From: Parietichytrium sp. I65-24A
Taxonomy: Eukaryota; Sar; Bigyra; Thraustochytrida; Thraustochytriidae
Direction of reading: 5' to 3'
DNA length: 64,000 bases
Assembly (NCBI GenBank): GCA_012862575.1
Contig: BLSF01000094.1
Location: 49,197 to 113,196 of the forward strand
A program made the position numbers and the translations under genes. Shown here piece after piece: positions 40,653-50,133 of the stretch. The stretch's first letter is position 1; each line of letters starts with the position of its first letter. The notes below the pieces were generated by a model. That model ran no database searches, was not told where the DNA came from, and worked only from the letters and a program-made list of their open reading frames with translations.

Positions 40653-40927
40653 TTCACGGACAGGGCGCCTGGCGGGTGTCCTCGCTTTTCAAACAAGGCT
40701 CCCCGGCTTAGAAGTCCCTACTGTTTAACTAGATAATTGCTGGAGTCGCGCGCTGAGTAATGTTTGTATTAATGTTATCCTAGCGAGCTAAATGACCGGC
40801 GTACGCGAAAGTGTCCTCGATTGCACGTTGAGCCTGGATTTTTCATAGCCTCTTGTCTGCTTCACCCGTCGCCAGGTCACCCAGTAAGGCGAGGTAAGGC
40901 CGCGCACTCTACTGTTTACGGTGTGAG

Positions 40928-41442
40928 GCACTGTACGATCTCATCGACAAAGTATTGGAGAACAAGGATCTGTTCTTTGGCCGAGGAAAAGTCCGCGATG
41001 ATGGTTCTATCGAAAAAGGTAGATGGTCTCACCGAATGTAATATCTGTGTTGTACATACAGTCTTGCAAGAGGACTTCTTCGTTCTGACTGAATCTCGCG
41101 GAAGAGGAGATGCACCGTGAAGCACAAGCACAAACGAAAGTATATTGTGCGCGAACTCGCCATGTATCCGCGAATTGAAAGCCCGGGTATTGTTGATTTG
41201 GTTGGAGTTTGCATCACTTTGACTGGCGTAGGTTTGGTGGGGAAAATTGCTGAGTTCCTTCTCGCTTTTAGCGACGGACGATTTCATGTCTTTTTGTAAT
41301 AAAATGGTCTTGCAGCAACAGCGAATCTAGCGCTGAAGGAGCCTCAGCGGTTGCTCGCTCATTGGAGAAGAACAATGCACCGACTACATTGGGGTACGGT
41401 GGCTTTGACACAAATTTGGCGAATACCCTAGTCCTTTGCTAA
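40928..41442 (+). CDS. likely spliced small gene (three visible exons), 5' end unresolved
   Basis: Three segments join in frame: exon a 40928-41018, a 43-nt intron GTAGAT...ACATACAG, exon b 41062-41116, a 199-nt intron GTGAAG...TCTTGCAG, and exon c 41316-41442 ending in TAA. The reading phases fit at both junctions (G|TC and CC|C), which is unlikely by chance. The product starts ALYDLIDKVLENKDLFFGRG and continues through a Ser/Ala-rich part to LGYGGFDTNLANTLVLC. A candidate acceptor AG at 40926-40927 suggests at least one more 5' exon that I could not place. No family recognised. The gene is divergent from the EcsC-like gene. Confidence 0.5.
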
Positions 41443-41587
41443 ATTCTCCGGATACTTTAAGCGACTGCGACCTTGCTTTTAAGCTTCCCGTTCTTTGTTT
41501 CTGTCGAATTTATGTTTGTTGTTTTGATGAACCTGACCAACACGCCCGTTTTGGCCCTTGTTCAGTCTACTTGGAAGAAAGTATTTA

Positions 41588-42052
41588 ATTCTTGCCTGCT
41601 ACCGACAGAAGGCAACGCCACCAAGTACCACCAACAAGGATCATTTTTACAGAGGCATGAGTGTAGTACGTACGCACGAACGAAGAGTCGGGTAATTCAA
41701 TCTGGCCAAAGGTGCTCCACATGACATCAGGCGGGAACCCATGCGCAATGGTCGGGATGACAGTTTCTATTTCCAGCACATCGTCCAAGGCTGTTGAGAC
41801 TGCTCGCGCACACCGTGACTCAGTAAGAGCGGTGAAAAAGGGCAGTATAGTTCCATCGAACTGGTGATTGTGATTGCTAACTCGACTGTCGAACCACTCT
41901 CCCTTTGGCTCATTCGCTGTCAACTCTCTATCATATTCTTTTCCGGAGATGAAAAATGATCCTTCCCAGGGGCCAACTTGAATTGATTCGCTATAACGAA
42001 TTTATCGTAAACAATAAGAGTTGGCATAATCTATATAGCCTTGGCTCGTCAT
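41588..42052 (-). pseudogene. coding-like frame with one in-frame TAA
   Basis: From ATG 42052 (CATACCATGA context) the frame reads 16 codons, meets TAA at about 42004, then stays open for about 138 codons to a stop at 41585-41587. The part after the stop has a convincing protein composition (IQVGPWEGSFFISGKEYD, FDGTILPFFTALTESR, WSTFGQIELPDSSFVRTYY). Either a nonsense mutation disables a single-exon gene, or the real gene is spliced near 42000. GTAAAA near 41652 could also be a donor. The family is not recognised. Confidence 0.4.
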
Positions 42053-42445
42053 GGTATGTTGTGTGTTGATGAATTAGTCATAGCAAAAAGGTAAGACGAG
42101 TGAGGCAGAGACAGACAGATACACAGAGGAACACAGCACCTACGGGCGCCTTGAGACGGTGCACTCACAGTCGGGACCCTGCACCGCTGTCGACGCTCGA
42201 CAGTCGACATTCGATAATCGACGCTACGAACGAAGGCCAAGGGCCAGCGACACGTCAGCCAAAGTCGGCTCTGCAGTTGTAGAAGGTTGAAGCTTTGGAG
42301 CTCTTTGTTCCATAGGTTGTGGGGAGGTTGGGCCGCTGGGGGTTGGAGCCTTTGCCGGGTTTTGATTCAATAGACTCTCTGAGTCTCAAAGTTGGGAGCT
42401 GGGAGCTGGGAGTTGGTGGCTGGTGCCCTTGAAGAGTTTCGAGAA

Positions 42446-43366
42446 ATGTCTTTGGCCAAAGCAGTATTCGACCAGGCGGCGGCGGACCGCGAGGAGCAGG
42501 CGCACATCATGGGGATACTTGGAGACGACACGCTAAGCTGCCTTCCTTTGGGCCTCGAAGGCAGGCTGTGGACTTTGAAAGATTCGCTGGGTCTCGGCAC
42601 GAGTGAAGGTTGCGGCAGTGACGAAGCTGCAAAGTCTTTTGATGTCGGCATCGCAAAGCCCAGACATGACCGGGCTTGGCTAGCCCTGCGGTGGGAATCT
42701 GAGACGCCAAATCCATTGCAGGTGACTGTGAATGGAGACTGGTGGGCTGGGGTGGTCGCAGAACGCGGGTTAGAAAAGAAAGGTATGGAGTGGACGGTAT
42801 TTGGGCCGCTTTCTATGCCGAATGACGATTTGAGAACCCTGGAGATCCACCCTGTCAGCGGTTCTTGGCCTGCTGTAGATCAAATCGCATTGGTGCCGGT
42901 GCGGCAAGATGTGAACCCCCTTGGGGGCCCTCCTCCGGCGGACAAATTTCGAGCTGTGCTGGATCAGAGTCTAGGTGACCCAAACTCCTTTGTTCGGTCC
43001 AAGCCATCTCATTGCACACGGAATTTTCAGCGTGCATTCTACGATCAGTATGGCCTCGTCGTGATGGATGGGCCTGTGGGATGGTTCGAATTCAATTTCC
43101 CAGGTAGATTTGCAAATTTCTACCTTGACATATCATACGCTTCGAACGAAGTGCGCCCCATGACGGTGTTTTTGAATGGAGAAGAGCTAGGCAGAGTCTG
43201 TGAAGAGCAAACCGGGGGTTGGTATCTGTCCAGCCTTCAAACAAAACGGTATGGACCTTTTCGTTGCTCGAAGGATGACTACATCATGTACACTTTGCAT
43301 TTCAAGACCAACAGCGGCTTCTTTCCGCACGTGCAGAGTGTTCAGATGGTTGACGCTGATCAGTAA
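42446..43366 (+). CDS. protein with two galactose-binding-like (CBM6/35-type) domains
   Basis: This 306-residue protein has two beta-rich segments, about residues 30-150 and 185-303. The second has features of carbohydrate-binding modules of the CBM6/CBM35 kind: FYLDISYASNEVRPMTVFLN, then TGGW, and a closing GFFPHVQSVQMVD that resembles their calcium- or ligand-site strand. The first segment (WLALRWESE, QVTVNGDWW, LRTLEIHP) has the same layout but is more divergent. No signal peptide or membrane segment is visible, so an intracellular lectin-like or scaffolding role is possible. The frame opens at a TTG at 42392; the ATG at 42446 (AGAAATGTC) is used. G-rich words (TTGTGGGGAGG, GCTGGGGGTTGG) lie about 100 bases upstream. 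Confidence 0.72.
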   Translation: MSLAKAVFDQAAADREEQAHIMGILGDDTLSCLPLGLEGRLWTLKDSLGLGTSEGCGSDEAAKSFDVGIAKPRHDRAWLALRWESETPNPLQVTVNGDWWAGVVAERGLEKKGMEWTVFGPLSMPNDDLRTLEIHPVSGSWPAVDQIALVPVRQDVNPLGGPPPADKFRAVLDQSLGDPNSFVRSKPSHCTRNFQRAFYDQYGLVVMDGPVGWFEFNFPGRFANFYLDISYASNEVRPMTVFLNGEELGRVCEEQTGGWYLSSLQTKRYGPFRCSKDDYIMYTLHFKTNSGFFPHVQSVQMVDADQ

Positions 43367-43776
43367 ATCCACAGCCACATTAATTTCCTTGTTTTTTTGT
43401 TTGTGTGTTTTCTTTTGATTCGCTTAACCTTTGCACAAGCTGGGAGCACATTCCGCTCACTATCCCTGTCCGGCAAGGTGAGAAGATAAGGCAGGGAGGT
43501 ACTGCACGAGCCGAAGAGTGTAGAAGAAAATCTCGCGTTATTTTTTCGTATTTCCCTGTTCAGTGAACAGTGAGGGAATGTAGTTCTACAAGGGGTCCTT
43601 GAGCCGTATTTCCTGCACCTTTCAGGGAGACGGTCAACGCCTCCCACATGACGCAGTTGAGTATCGAGGTTGTTGTATTCCCAAGTTGTAAGTCTGGAAC
43701 GCGACTGCGGGGGATATGCGGTCACACGCCGGACGTATTTGTTAATAAATATCATCAATCCAATGAAAAGCAATGT
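43367..43776. other. spacer between convergent genes
   Basis: T-rich DNA follows the lectin-like gene; no AATAAA in the first 60 bases. GTTAATAAATATC near 43740 could supply signals. Nothing else seen. Confidence 0.5.
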
Positions 43777-44259
43777 TCATCGGTAGGAATCGTTCTCTAC
43801 AGCAGAGCAGCTCTCGCAACTCTCGGAGTGAAGCTCAATACAGTCCGGGCACATGAGCCCGATTCCACAATCGGGCGCGCCGAGACAGTCTTCGGCGCAC
43901 GGCCGGCAGAAGGGGGCGTACTCGCTGCACGAGTCGCAGGTCTGACAGCAGTCCAGGCACACGAATTTGCCGCACCCCACGGCCAGGTCTCCACCGCACA
44001 GGAATCCCGACTCCTGTTCCAGCATCTTGTAACACTGGCAGCAAATTGCCTGTCCAGGCATCACGGCGCTCATCTTCTGGTCCAATAGAGCCTGCAAGGG
44101 CTTGAGCTCCGCTTCTTGCTGCGCCTCTAGCTTCTTCCTCTCCAGTCTGTGCTTCTCCTTGAGAGCCTTCTTCTGAAGCTCATGACGCTCTGCTGCTGCA
44201 CGTAGAGCCAGCTGGGCTTCCCGCACGTCATCTTCGAACGCTGGTGCGCTCGTCGCCAT
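43777..44259 (-). CDS. coiled-coil plus Cys-rich zinc-binding protein
   Basis: This 160-residue protein has an N-terminal charged helix of about 50 residues (EAQLALRAAAERHELQKK, KEKHRLERKKLEAQQE), predicted coiled coil. A C-terminal domain of about 80 residues has roughly 20 cysteines, many in CxxC pairs: CCQCYK, CGKFVCLDCCQTCDSC, FCRPCAEDC, MCPDC and CESC. The spacing would bind three or four zinc ions. It resembles RING, B-box or ZZ-type folds in style but does not match one I can name. ATG at 44259 in a GCC-ATG-GCG context. It converges with the lectin-like gene. Confidence 0.72.
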   Translation of the reverse strand: MATSAPAFEDDVREAQLALRAAAERHELQKKALKEKHRLERKKLEAQQEAELKPLQALLDQKMSAVMPGQAICCQCYKMLEQESGFLCGGDLAVGCGKFVCLDCCQTCDSCSEYAPFCRPCAEDCLGAPDCGIGLMCPDCIELHSESCESCSAVENDSYR

Positions 44260-45160
44260 CGCAGCTCGAGGGCAAGCCCCGCACTAGCAGGTCTCGTTTG
44301 ATACTTTTTCAACCGCAACGCGACTAGCTTGGCAGACAACCAGAGCAAAATACGCTGGTATCTACCCCTCCGCAGCACTAATGAAGACCTGGGAGGAGCC
44401 CTGGAAACTGGGACGCGAGATCCGTTCTCTCGAGGCCCAATTAAAGCTTCCGAGCTCGTCGCATAGGGCGAATACTGAGGACTGAAGACTGATGACTGAA
44501 GACTGAAGACTGGCTGGTGAGCTCGTCCCGAGAAACCTTGTTGAAGCGAAAAACCCTCCGATCCTTTCCGCTGCCAACCTGCCTGTCACGGTCTTTCTCG
44601 ATTCCTCTTCCCTCTTGCCTCTCCACCGCAACGTAGCACTCCTGGGCCACAGTTCTCGCTGAGTCCCCAACAATGCAGATCGCTGACCTGCGGAGGGTGC
44701 GCGGGGACCTTTAGTACCGACTAGTATCTCGCGATAGATAGAAGGTGCATTCCTGGTGGGTACTAGCTACGATTGTAAAGAAAGTTCACTGTCAATTCAA
44801 AGGTGCAAGAGGTGCGAAAGTGCGAAAGTGCACTGCGCTCGAAAGGATTGAGAACAAGGGAACACAGCTCGGAGTTCAAAAATGCGCACAGGGATCCTAG
44901 GCGGAGTAACTCCTCCGTGTCAGGGAGTTGCGCTGGGCTGTGGCTGTGGAGCACCAGTCCTCTCTCGAGTGACAAGGGTTGAAAGAAACAAAATGTACAG
45001 AAGCGAACGGCGGGAAAAAATACTTGGTTTACTTCACCTGTGATGGCATTGTTCTCATTCTCTCTTCGAGGGAAGATGGTCTTGGCCCATTGGTTACTCG
45101 ATGACCAGTTGCGGTTCGGCATTGAAACGAACGCTTCTGGACTCCCTGGGCATTTTGCCC
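44260..45160. other. intergenic stretch
   Basis: No gene supported. A run of GACTGAAGACTGATGACTGA units lies near 44476-44511. Sequence similarity to the B2 3' flank begins only at about 45150. Confidence 0.5.
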
Positions 45161-46165
45161 TTACACCTTCTTGTAACAGCGGGCTTGATTCATCCAATCG
45201 CTTGGTGTCACAGCCTGGGCGATTGGAGCACAGCCAGGATTTGGGCCTCCGCCGGAGCTCTTAGCAACATCGCCACTTGGCTTGGCGCCAAGGTCGTAAA
45301 AGCAGCGGCAAGTGCCAGTGTTGGTGTCTTTGTTGTGACCCTCCACCAAGTAGCCAACCGCGTTTCCGAAGCAGTGTTGTGGGCAAGTGCTGGAGGTGAA
45401 TCCAACGCCTCCGTTGAAGTCTGCTGCCAGGAATCCGTGCCAGGTCAAGATATCGCCCGCGGAGTCCGCACAGAACCCGACGCCGACGAATTTGTAAGCC
45501 TTCCTGGAGCAATTGCCTCCTTTATTGGTGTTGGTGTTTACGATTGGCAGAGCACCAGCGAAGTGGTATGCATCGTCGACAGCGCTCGAGTCGCTCGCGT
45601 CGTAGAGGCACTCGCAGAATCCGATGGTGGTGCTGCCCACGGGACGGTAGTGGAATCCGATGGCCAAGCCGCCGTTCACGTCGTAGCCGCTGCACTTGGC
45701 ATCGCATTGCGCAAGGGACATGTCCACATTCTTGAACTCTTTCCTCGTGAAGATCTGGTTAGCACCATCGAGGCACCATCCGCGACCAACCAGCTCAACG
45801 GCAGGCGTGTCGATCTGGTAGCAGCTCAGCCCGTACGTAGGGCTGACGAGGTTGGCGATCGGTCCGGTGCCAGACTTTCCCCATCCATCGAACGGAGATG
45901 GGCGGGTGTCGTACAGGCAGGTGCAGATGGACTCCGTGGTGGATCCGGTTGGGCGGAAGTCAAAGCCGATTGCGAGGCCGCCGTTGAGATCGGTGTCCGT
46001 GCACTGCGCGTAGCACGCATCCTCGGTCTCGATGGTGTTCTTGTACTCCTTCCGGGAGAAGATGTTGCTATTTGCGTCTCCGCATCGTCCATAGCCGAGC
46101 TTGGTGTACGCAGCGGACGTGGTAGCGACAGCGGTCGCCACCGCAGCCAGAGCGATGACTCTCAT
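45161..46165 (-). CDS. family B secreted Cys-rich repeat protein B1
   Basis: This 334-residue protein starts with a signal peptide (MRVIALAAVATAVATTSAA). Three repeats of about 95-105 residues follow, each opening with G-x-G-x-C-x-D (GYGRCGD, GRGWCLD, GVGFCAD). Each then has a Cys before the midpoint, a CxC or CxCxY pair (CTCLYD, CECLYD, CRCFYD) and a closing Cys near the repeat end. The layout resembles WSC or PAN/Apple-like modules of secreted carbohydrate- or protein-binding proteins of protists; I cannot place it in one family. It is likely extracellular or on the cell surface. An in-frame ATG at 46270 would bury the signal peptide behind 35 polar residues, so M at 46165 is preferred, as in B2. 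B2 and B3 follow on the same strand. Confidence 0.85.
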   Translation of the reverse strand: MRVIALAAVATAVATTSAAYTKLGYGRCGDANSNIFSRKEYKNTIETEDACYAQCTDTDLNGGLAIGFDFRPTGSTTESICTCLYDTRPSPFDGWGKSGTGPIANLVSPTYGLSCYQIDTPAVELVGRGWCLDGANQIFTRKEFKNVDMSLAQCDAKCSGYDVNGGLAIGFHYRPVGSTTIGFCECLYDASDSSAVDDAYHFAGALPIVNTNTNKGGNCSRKAYKFVGVGFCADSAGDILTWHGFLAADFNGGVGFTSSTCPQHCFGNAVGYLVEGHNKDTNTGTCRCFYDLGAKPSGDVAKSSGGGPNPGCAPIAQAVTPSDWMNQARCYKKV

Positions 46166-46272
46166 CTTGGTTGGTCGGTTTCTTGTTTCCTTTGTCAAGC
46201 TTTGCTCTCTTCGAGTTTCAGTTTGGGGTTTGCTGACACGCGGCCATCGGTGCCATGCCTCCTCTTTCATCT

Positions 46273-46310
<38 letters not shown>

Positions 46311-46886
46311 CTCTCTTTCTGCAATGCATCCTCCTCTCTGCCTCGTCTTGTAATCATATCATTCTGATTGCTCGTGCTCATTGTGTTTCTCTGTTGACTG
46401 TGAATGACTGAAAATAAATGCTTTATTTTGATGAGGTCAGTCAACGCGGTACTGACTGTGAGTACCAGCAGATGCGAGAGAGGCAGATAGTTTGCGTACG
46501 TCGAAAGTGGAAAGTCGATCTTTTGTGATCTTGATGGTTGGCATGTTCCATGAGCATTGAATTGTGCAGATTCGAAGCTCTGCACACGTTGTGTTGACGA
46601 TTCGGGTAGAGAGCTCAGACGCAAGCTGCATATCTCTTCGTTTTCCTTTTGTTTGTCGTTTAGTCTTTTTCGCCGCATCTACCATTGCTTCCCTTTCACT
46701 TTGGCACATTAAAGAGTGACCGAGCACAACACAAGCTAGTGCAACCTGAAAACCTGAGAACACTTGTTGGCGGAGAGGCCGGAAACGCGGCGTCCTGCTG
46801 TCCACATCCTCTTGGTGGCAGGGCGGAAACGACACAAAACCTATTATTTTACTAGCTGTGAAAGTATTATTACAAAGAATAAGAAA
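46166..46886. other. 5' flank of B1
   Basis: The first 45 or so bases upstream of the B1 ATG match B2 almost perfectly, and patchy similarity continues to about 46255. A CT run follows (46279-46307). No gene supported beyond this. Confidence 0.5.
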
Positions 46887-47207
46887 ATGTTGGAACAGCA
46901 AGAGGGTTGTAGGATTTCGTTGTGGCCGACTGTGAAGGGTGAACACCAAACACTAGATGCGCTCCTCGCACACGTGCGTGCGTGGCTTTTCAAGAAGGCA
47001 TTTTCACATACAAGTGCGATAGTCTCCGCCGCAAATGCCGATGTCTTGATTCGTTATCAAGCGACATGTCGCTTGCATAAAGCAATGCTTTTTCCGGAAT
47101 CGCTTCTCTTCGTCGTAAAGTCACGGGGGCATGTGCGCCTCAAAGCGTTCAACGCAGGAAGACAGAATTCAGGAAGATGCTCTTCTTCTTGCCACACCTT
47201 TCTTTGA
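46887..47207 (+). CDS. possible small protein, 106 residues
   Basis: An ATG frame (MLEQQEGCRISLWPTVKGEH onward) has a mid-section of plausible helices (LDALLAHVRAWLFKKAF) but no recognised motif, signal peptide or neighbour support. It may be an exon, a relic or chance. Confidence 0.22.
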   Translation: MLEQQEGCRISLWPTVKGEHQTLDALLAHVRAWLFKKAFSHTSAIVSAANADVLIRYQATCRLHKAMLFPESLLFVVKSRGHVRLKAFNAGRQNSGRCSSSCHTFL

Positions 47208-49128
47208 TGTAGCAAAAAACTTGGATCTGTCCCCCTCCCCTCTCACAGTTCTCACAGTCAGTCATGCATTGTTGTCGGCTCGTCGGTGTTACACTGATTC
47301 TTTCACTACTTTTGCTCTAGCCGATCCTCTCGAATTGCGTAAAGCAGACATACCTGTCGGCGCTTTTGGGCGCAGATCGGAGGTAGTGTCACACAGCAAC
47401 TATGGTTTACTATGAAACACTTTTCCTCTCACTTTGTTCTCTCTTCTCTTCTCTTCCCTTCTATTTTTCTTCTCTTCTTCTTCTTTTCCCTCTTCTTTTG
47501 TTTCCTTCTCCTCTTGCACGGAAAAGGCTGTCAAGTCTTGCTCGTTGCAACTCCACGATGATGCCTGTTGCACATTGCGCATTTTATGACCCCTTTCTGT
47601 TTACTGTAAAGTCTAAAATTAATTTAAAATCGAAATAGATTGCAATGCAAATGACATGAGCATCAGAGAACAGCAGAGACCAGCTCGAAATGCGGAGACT
47701 CAACAACAAGTCAAGATTGGCACAGTAGCACTACACCGGTGCCCTCGTGCCCTCTTGGCAAAGTGTTGATCCCTTGAAACGATAAACTTGGCGTGGTGCT
47801 CTTCTTCTGCACTTGCAAATCACGAGCAACACGAGCAACACACGCGCGACACACGAGCCACACACGTTCTTCTAAAGATAGCTCTATTCGGGATCTATCC
47901 TAGCTAGAGTATAGTACNCGATATAGCCTAGCTAGAGTATAGTACCCACCATTTCTCACTGTAAATTAGAACAAGGTTAGATTTGCTTGGACAGTCATTG
48001 TGAGCAGCGTCAATCAATGAACATGTTCAATCATGATCATGTTCAATCAGAATTTGCAAATACGCCCGCTACCAAGCGCCTTGCCACTCTAGTAGTCAGA
48101 GTATACGAGGCCATAGCATTTCGTCGAACAAGCGAGAAGAGGAAGAAGAGGGATGAAGAGGGTCAGGACTACCGAAGAGAAGAGAATCTGGCACGATGTA
48201 AGTGGATTGATTCACTGAAAACAACTTTGCGTTATGATAAACAGGAAAATAAAAAAGAGGATTGAGGGAAAAGAAAGTAGAGACAGTCTCACCGTCGTGC
48301 AGCCTTGTCTCTTCAAATGCGTTTCCACTGAGACTTGCTGAGATCAGAGATGTTCAGAGACACACGCATGCGGCGAAAACTGGCAGATCTCTTCTATCAG
48401 GATGGAGCTGTCGGCACGGAGGTACTTTTGAGAACCCAACTCACTGTCAAGTCCTGGGTGCTTTCTGGAATCAATTTTTTTCAGAAGGTTAAAAGATCAG
48501 CACAAGTCCAGAAGCTTGCAGTCAAATGGCTAAAGAGAGAACGGGTCGTGAGAAAAGCAGTTGTCAGCTGTCAGCCAAACGTGAGCGCACGCTGGACACG
48601 ATGTTTCCCAGCTCGAGCACCGCGCTATTCTGGCGCGCAAATTTGCATCGCGAGAACTCTCCGGTTGGATGGAGCGACAACCATGTAGCGGTGCTTTGCA
48701 TCTCGAAAACAGTTTACTATGGATTTGCAGTCGAAAAGGAGCCATGGGCAGAAGGTTTTGGAGAAGTTCCAGTTGCGCGCACTCGACTGGCGTGAATTGG
48801 GCTCGAATTGTGGCTTTTGATTTTTTATAACAGAAAATGATTAGAAGCGCGCGAATGAAAGATTTAGCTTCTCCGGGGCGCGAGGAGAGAACGGCGTAGA
48901 GTTCAGCTGGAAGACCTTTTTTTTCAGAGTCAAATTCTTCATTGAACATGAACAAACAAATTTTTCATCATGATTTACTGGCATTAGAATATTGCTGTTA
49001 GTTTTCATTTCCTCCCTTATTTACCTCCGCTTCAACATGATGTCGGATGCTTTTTCAGAGGGACAGAGAATTTTTCATTACTTTGGCGATCGAAGAGGAT
49101 CTGAATCAACTATCTGGGCGTCTTGCCC
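47208..49128. other. spacer between B1 and B2
   Basis: Unrelated to the duplicated unit. It contains pyrimidine-rich DNA (47430-47510), an N at 47918 with flanking 19-bp repeats, and an 89-codon ATG frame at 48526-48795 with a coding-like second half (SPVGWSDNHVAVLCISKT) but no family. No gene is firmly supported. Confidence 0.4.
47899..47945 (+). other. collapsed assembly gap with duplicated flanks
   Basis: A single N at 47918 is preceded by CCTAGCTAGAGTATAGTAC (47899-47917), and the identical 19-mer occurs again at 47927-47945. This is the pattern left when overlapping contig ends are joined without merging. Confidence 0.7.
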
Positions 49129-50133
49129 CTACACCTTCTTGTAGCAGCGGGCTTGTTTCATCCAATTGCTCGGCATCACAGCCTGGACAATTGGAGCAGA
49201 TCCAGGATTTGGGCCTCCGCCGGAGCTCTTAGCAACATTGCCGCTTGGCTTGGCGCCAAGGTCATAAAAGCAGCGGCAAGTGCCAGTGCTGGTTTCTTTG
49301 TTGTGACCCTCCACCAAGTAGCCAACCGCGTTTCCGAAGCAGTGTTGTGGGCAAGTGCTGGAGGTGAATCCAACGCCTCCGTTGAAGTCCTTTGCCAAGA
49401 ATCCGTGCCAGGTCAAGATATCGCCCGCGGAGTCCGCGCAGAACCCGACGCCAACGAATTTGTAAGCCTTCCTGTAGCAATTGCCTCCTTTACTGGTGTC
49501 GGTTTTTACGATTGGCAGAGCACCAGAGAAGTGGTATGCATCGTCGACAGCGCTCGAGTCGCTCGCGTCGTAGAGGCACTCGCAGAATCCGATGGTGGTG
49601 CTGCCCACGGGACGGTAGTGGAATCCGATGGCCAAGCCGCCGTTCACGTCGTAGCCGCTGCACTTGGCATCGCATTCCGCAAGGGATATGTCCACATTCT
49701 TGAACTCTTTCCTCGTGAAGATCTGGTTAGCACCATCGAGGCACCATCCGCGACCAACCAGCTCAACGGCAGGCGTGTCGATCTGGTAGCAGCTCAGCCC
49801 GTACGTAGGGCTGACGAGGTTGGCGATCGGTCCGGTGCCAGACTTTCCCCATCCATCGAACGGAGATGGGCGGGTGTCGTACAGGCAGGTGCAGATAGGT
49901 ACCGTGGTGGATCCCCTTGGGCGGAAGTCAAAGCCGATTGCGAGGCCGCCGTTGAGATCGGTGTCCGTGCACTGCGCGTAGCACGCATCCTCGGTCTCGA
50001 TGGTGTTCTTGTACTCCTTCCGGGAGAAGATGTTGCTATTTGCGTCTCCGCATCGTCCATAGCCGAGCTTGGTGTACGCAGCGGACGTGGTAGCGACAGC
50101 GGTCGCCACCGCAGCCAGAGCGATGACTCTCAT
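49129..50133 (-). CDS. family B secreted Cys-rich repeat protein B2
   Basis: This is a 334-residue near-copy of B1 (about 97 percent identical in DNA over 1005 bases) with the same signal peptide, three Cys-rich repeats and all cysteines except one (Cys to Ser near the C-terminus). Differences cluster in the C-terminal 40 percent, plus a few in the first repeat; the signal peptide and most of repeats 1 and 2 are identical. The frame opens with a TTG upstream, so the ATG at 50133 is the only sensible start, which also settles the start of B1. It is separated from B1 by 3 kb of unrelated DNA in the same orientation, as expected for a dispersed local duplication followed by gene conversion. Confidence 0.87.
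   Translation of the reverse strand: MRVIALAAVATAVATTSAAYTKLGYGRCGDANSNIFSRKEYKNTIETEDACYAQCTDTDLNGGLAIGFDFRPRGSTTVPICTCLYDTRPSPFDGWGKSGTGPIANLVSPTYGLSCYQIDTPAVELVGRGWCLDGANQIFTRKEFKNVDISLAECDAKCSGYDVNGGLAIGFHYRPVGSTTIGFCECLYDASDSSAVDDAYHFSGALPIVKTDTSKGGNCYRKAYKFVGVGFCADSAGDILTWHGFLAKDFNGGVGFTSSTCPQHCFGNAVGYLVEGHNKETSTGTCRCFYDLGAKPSGNVAKSSGGGPNPGSAPIVQAVMPSNWMKQARCYKKV

Larger units (their letters stand above)
40077..40927. other. 5' flank of the EcsC-like gene
   Basis: It contains AACC tetranucleotides (about 40262-40290), the CCACATT repeat (40439-40495) and the telo-box 22-mer (40631-40652). An ATG frame at 40793 encodes only about 17 codons and could be a first exon of the gene that follows, but no splice fit was found. 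Confidence 0.45.

Noticed and set aside
45101-46411. Long open frame on the + strand opposite B1 (and the matching one at 49123-50328 opposite B2)
   Set aside because: Both are antisense to well-supported secreted proteins with signal peptides and Cys repeats; their opening is a side effect of codon use. Translation gives Val/Ala/Ser-rich sequence without motifs.
45161-50133. Positive selection between B1 and B2 (many amino-acid changes)
   Set aside because: A codon-by-codon count by eye gave roughly 9-10 silent and about 19-21 replacement changes; scaled by available sites this is not above neutral expectation.
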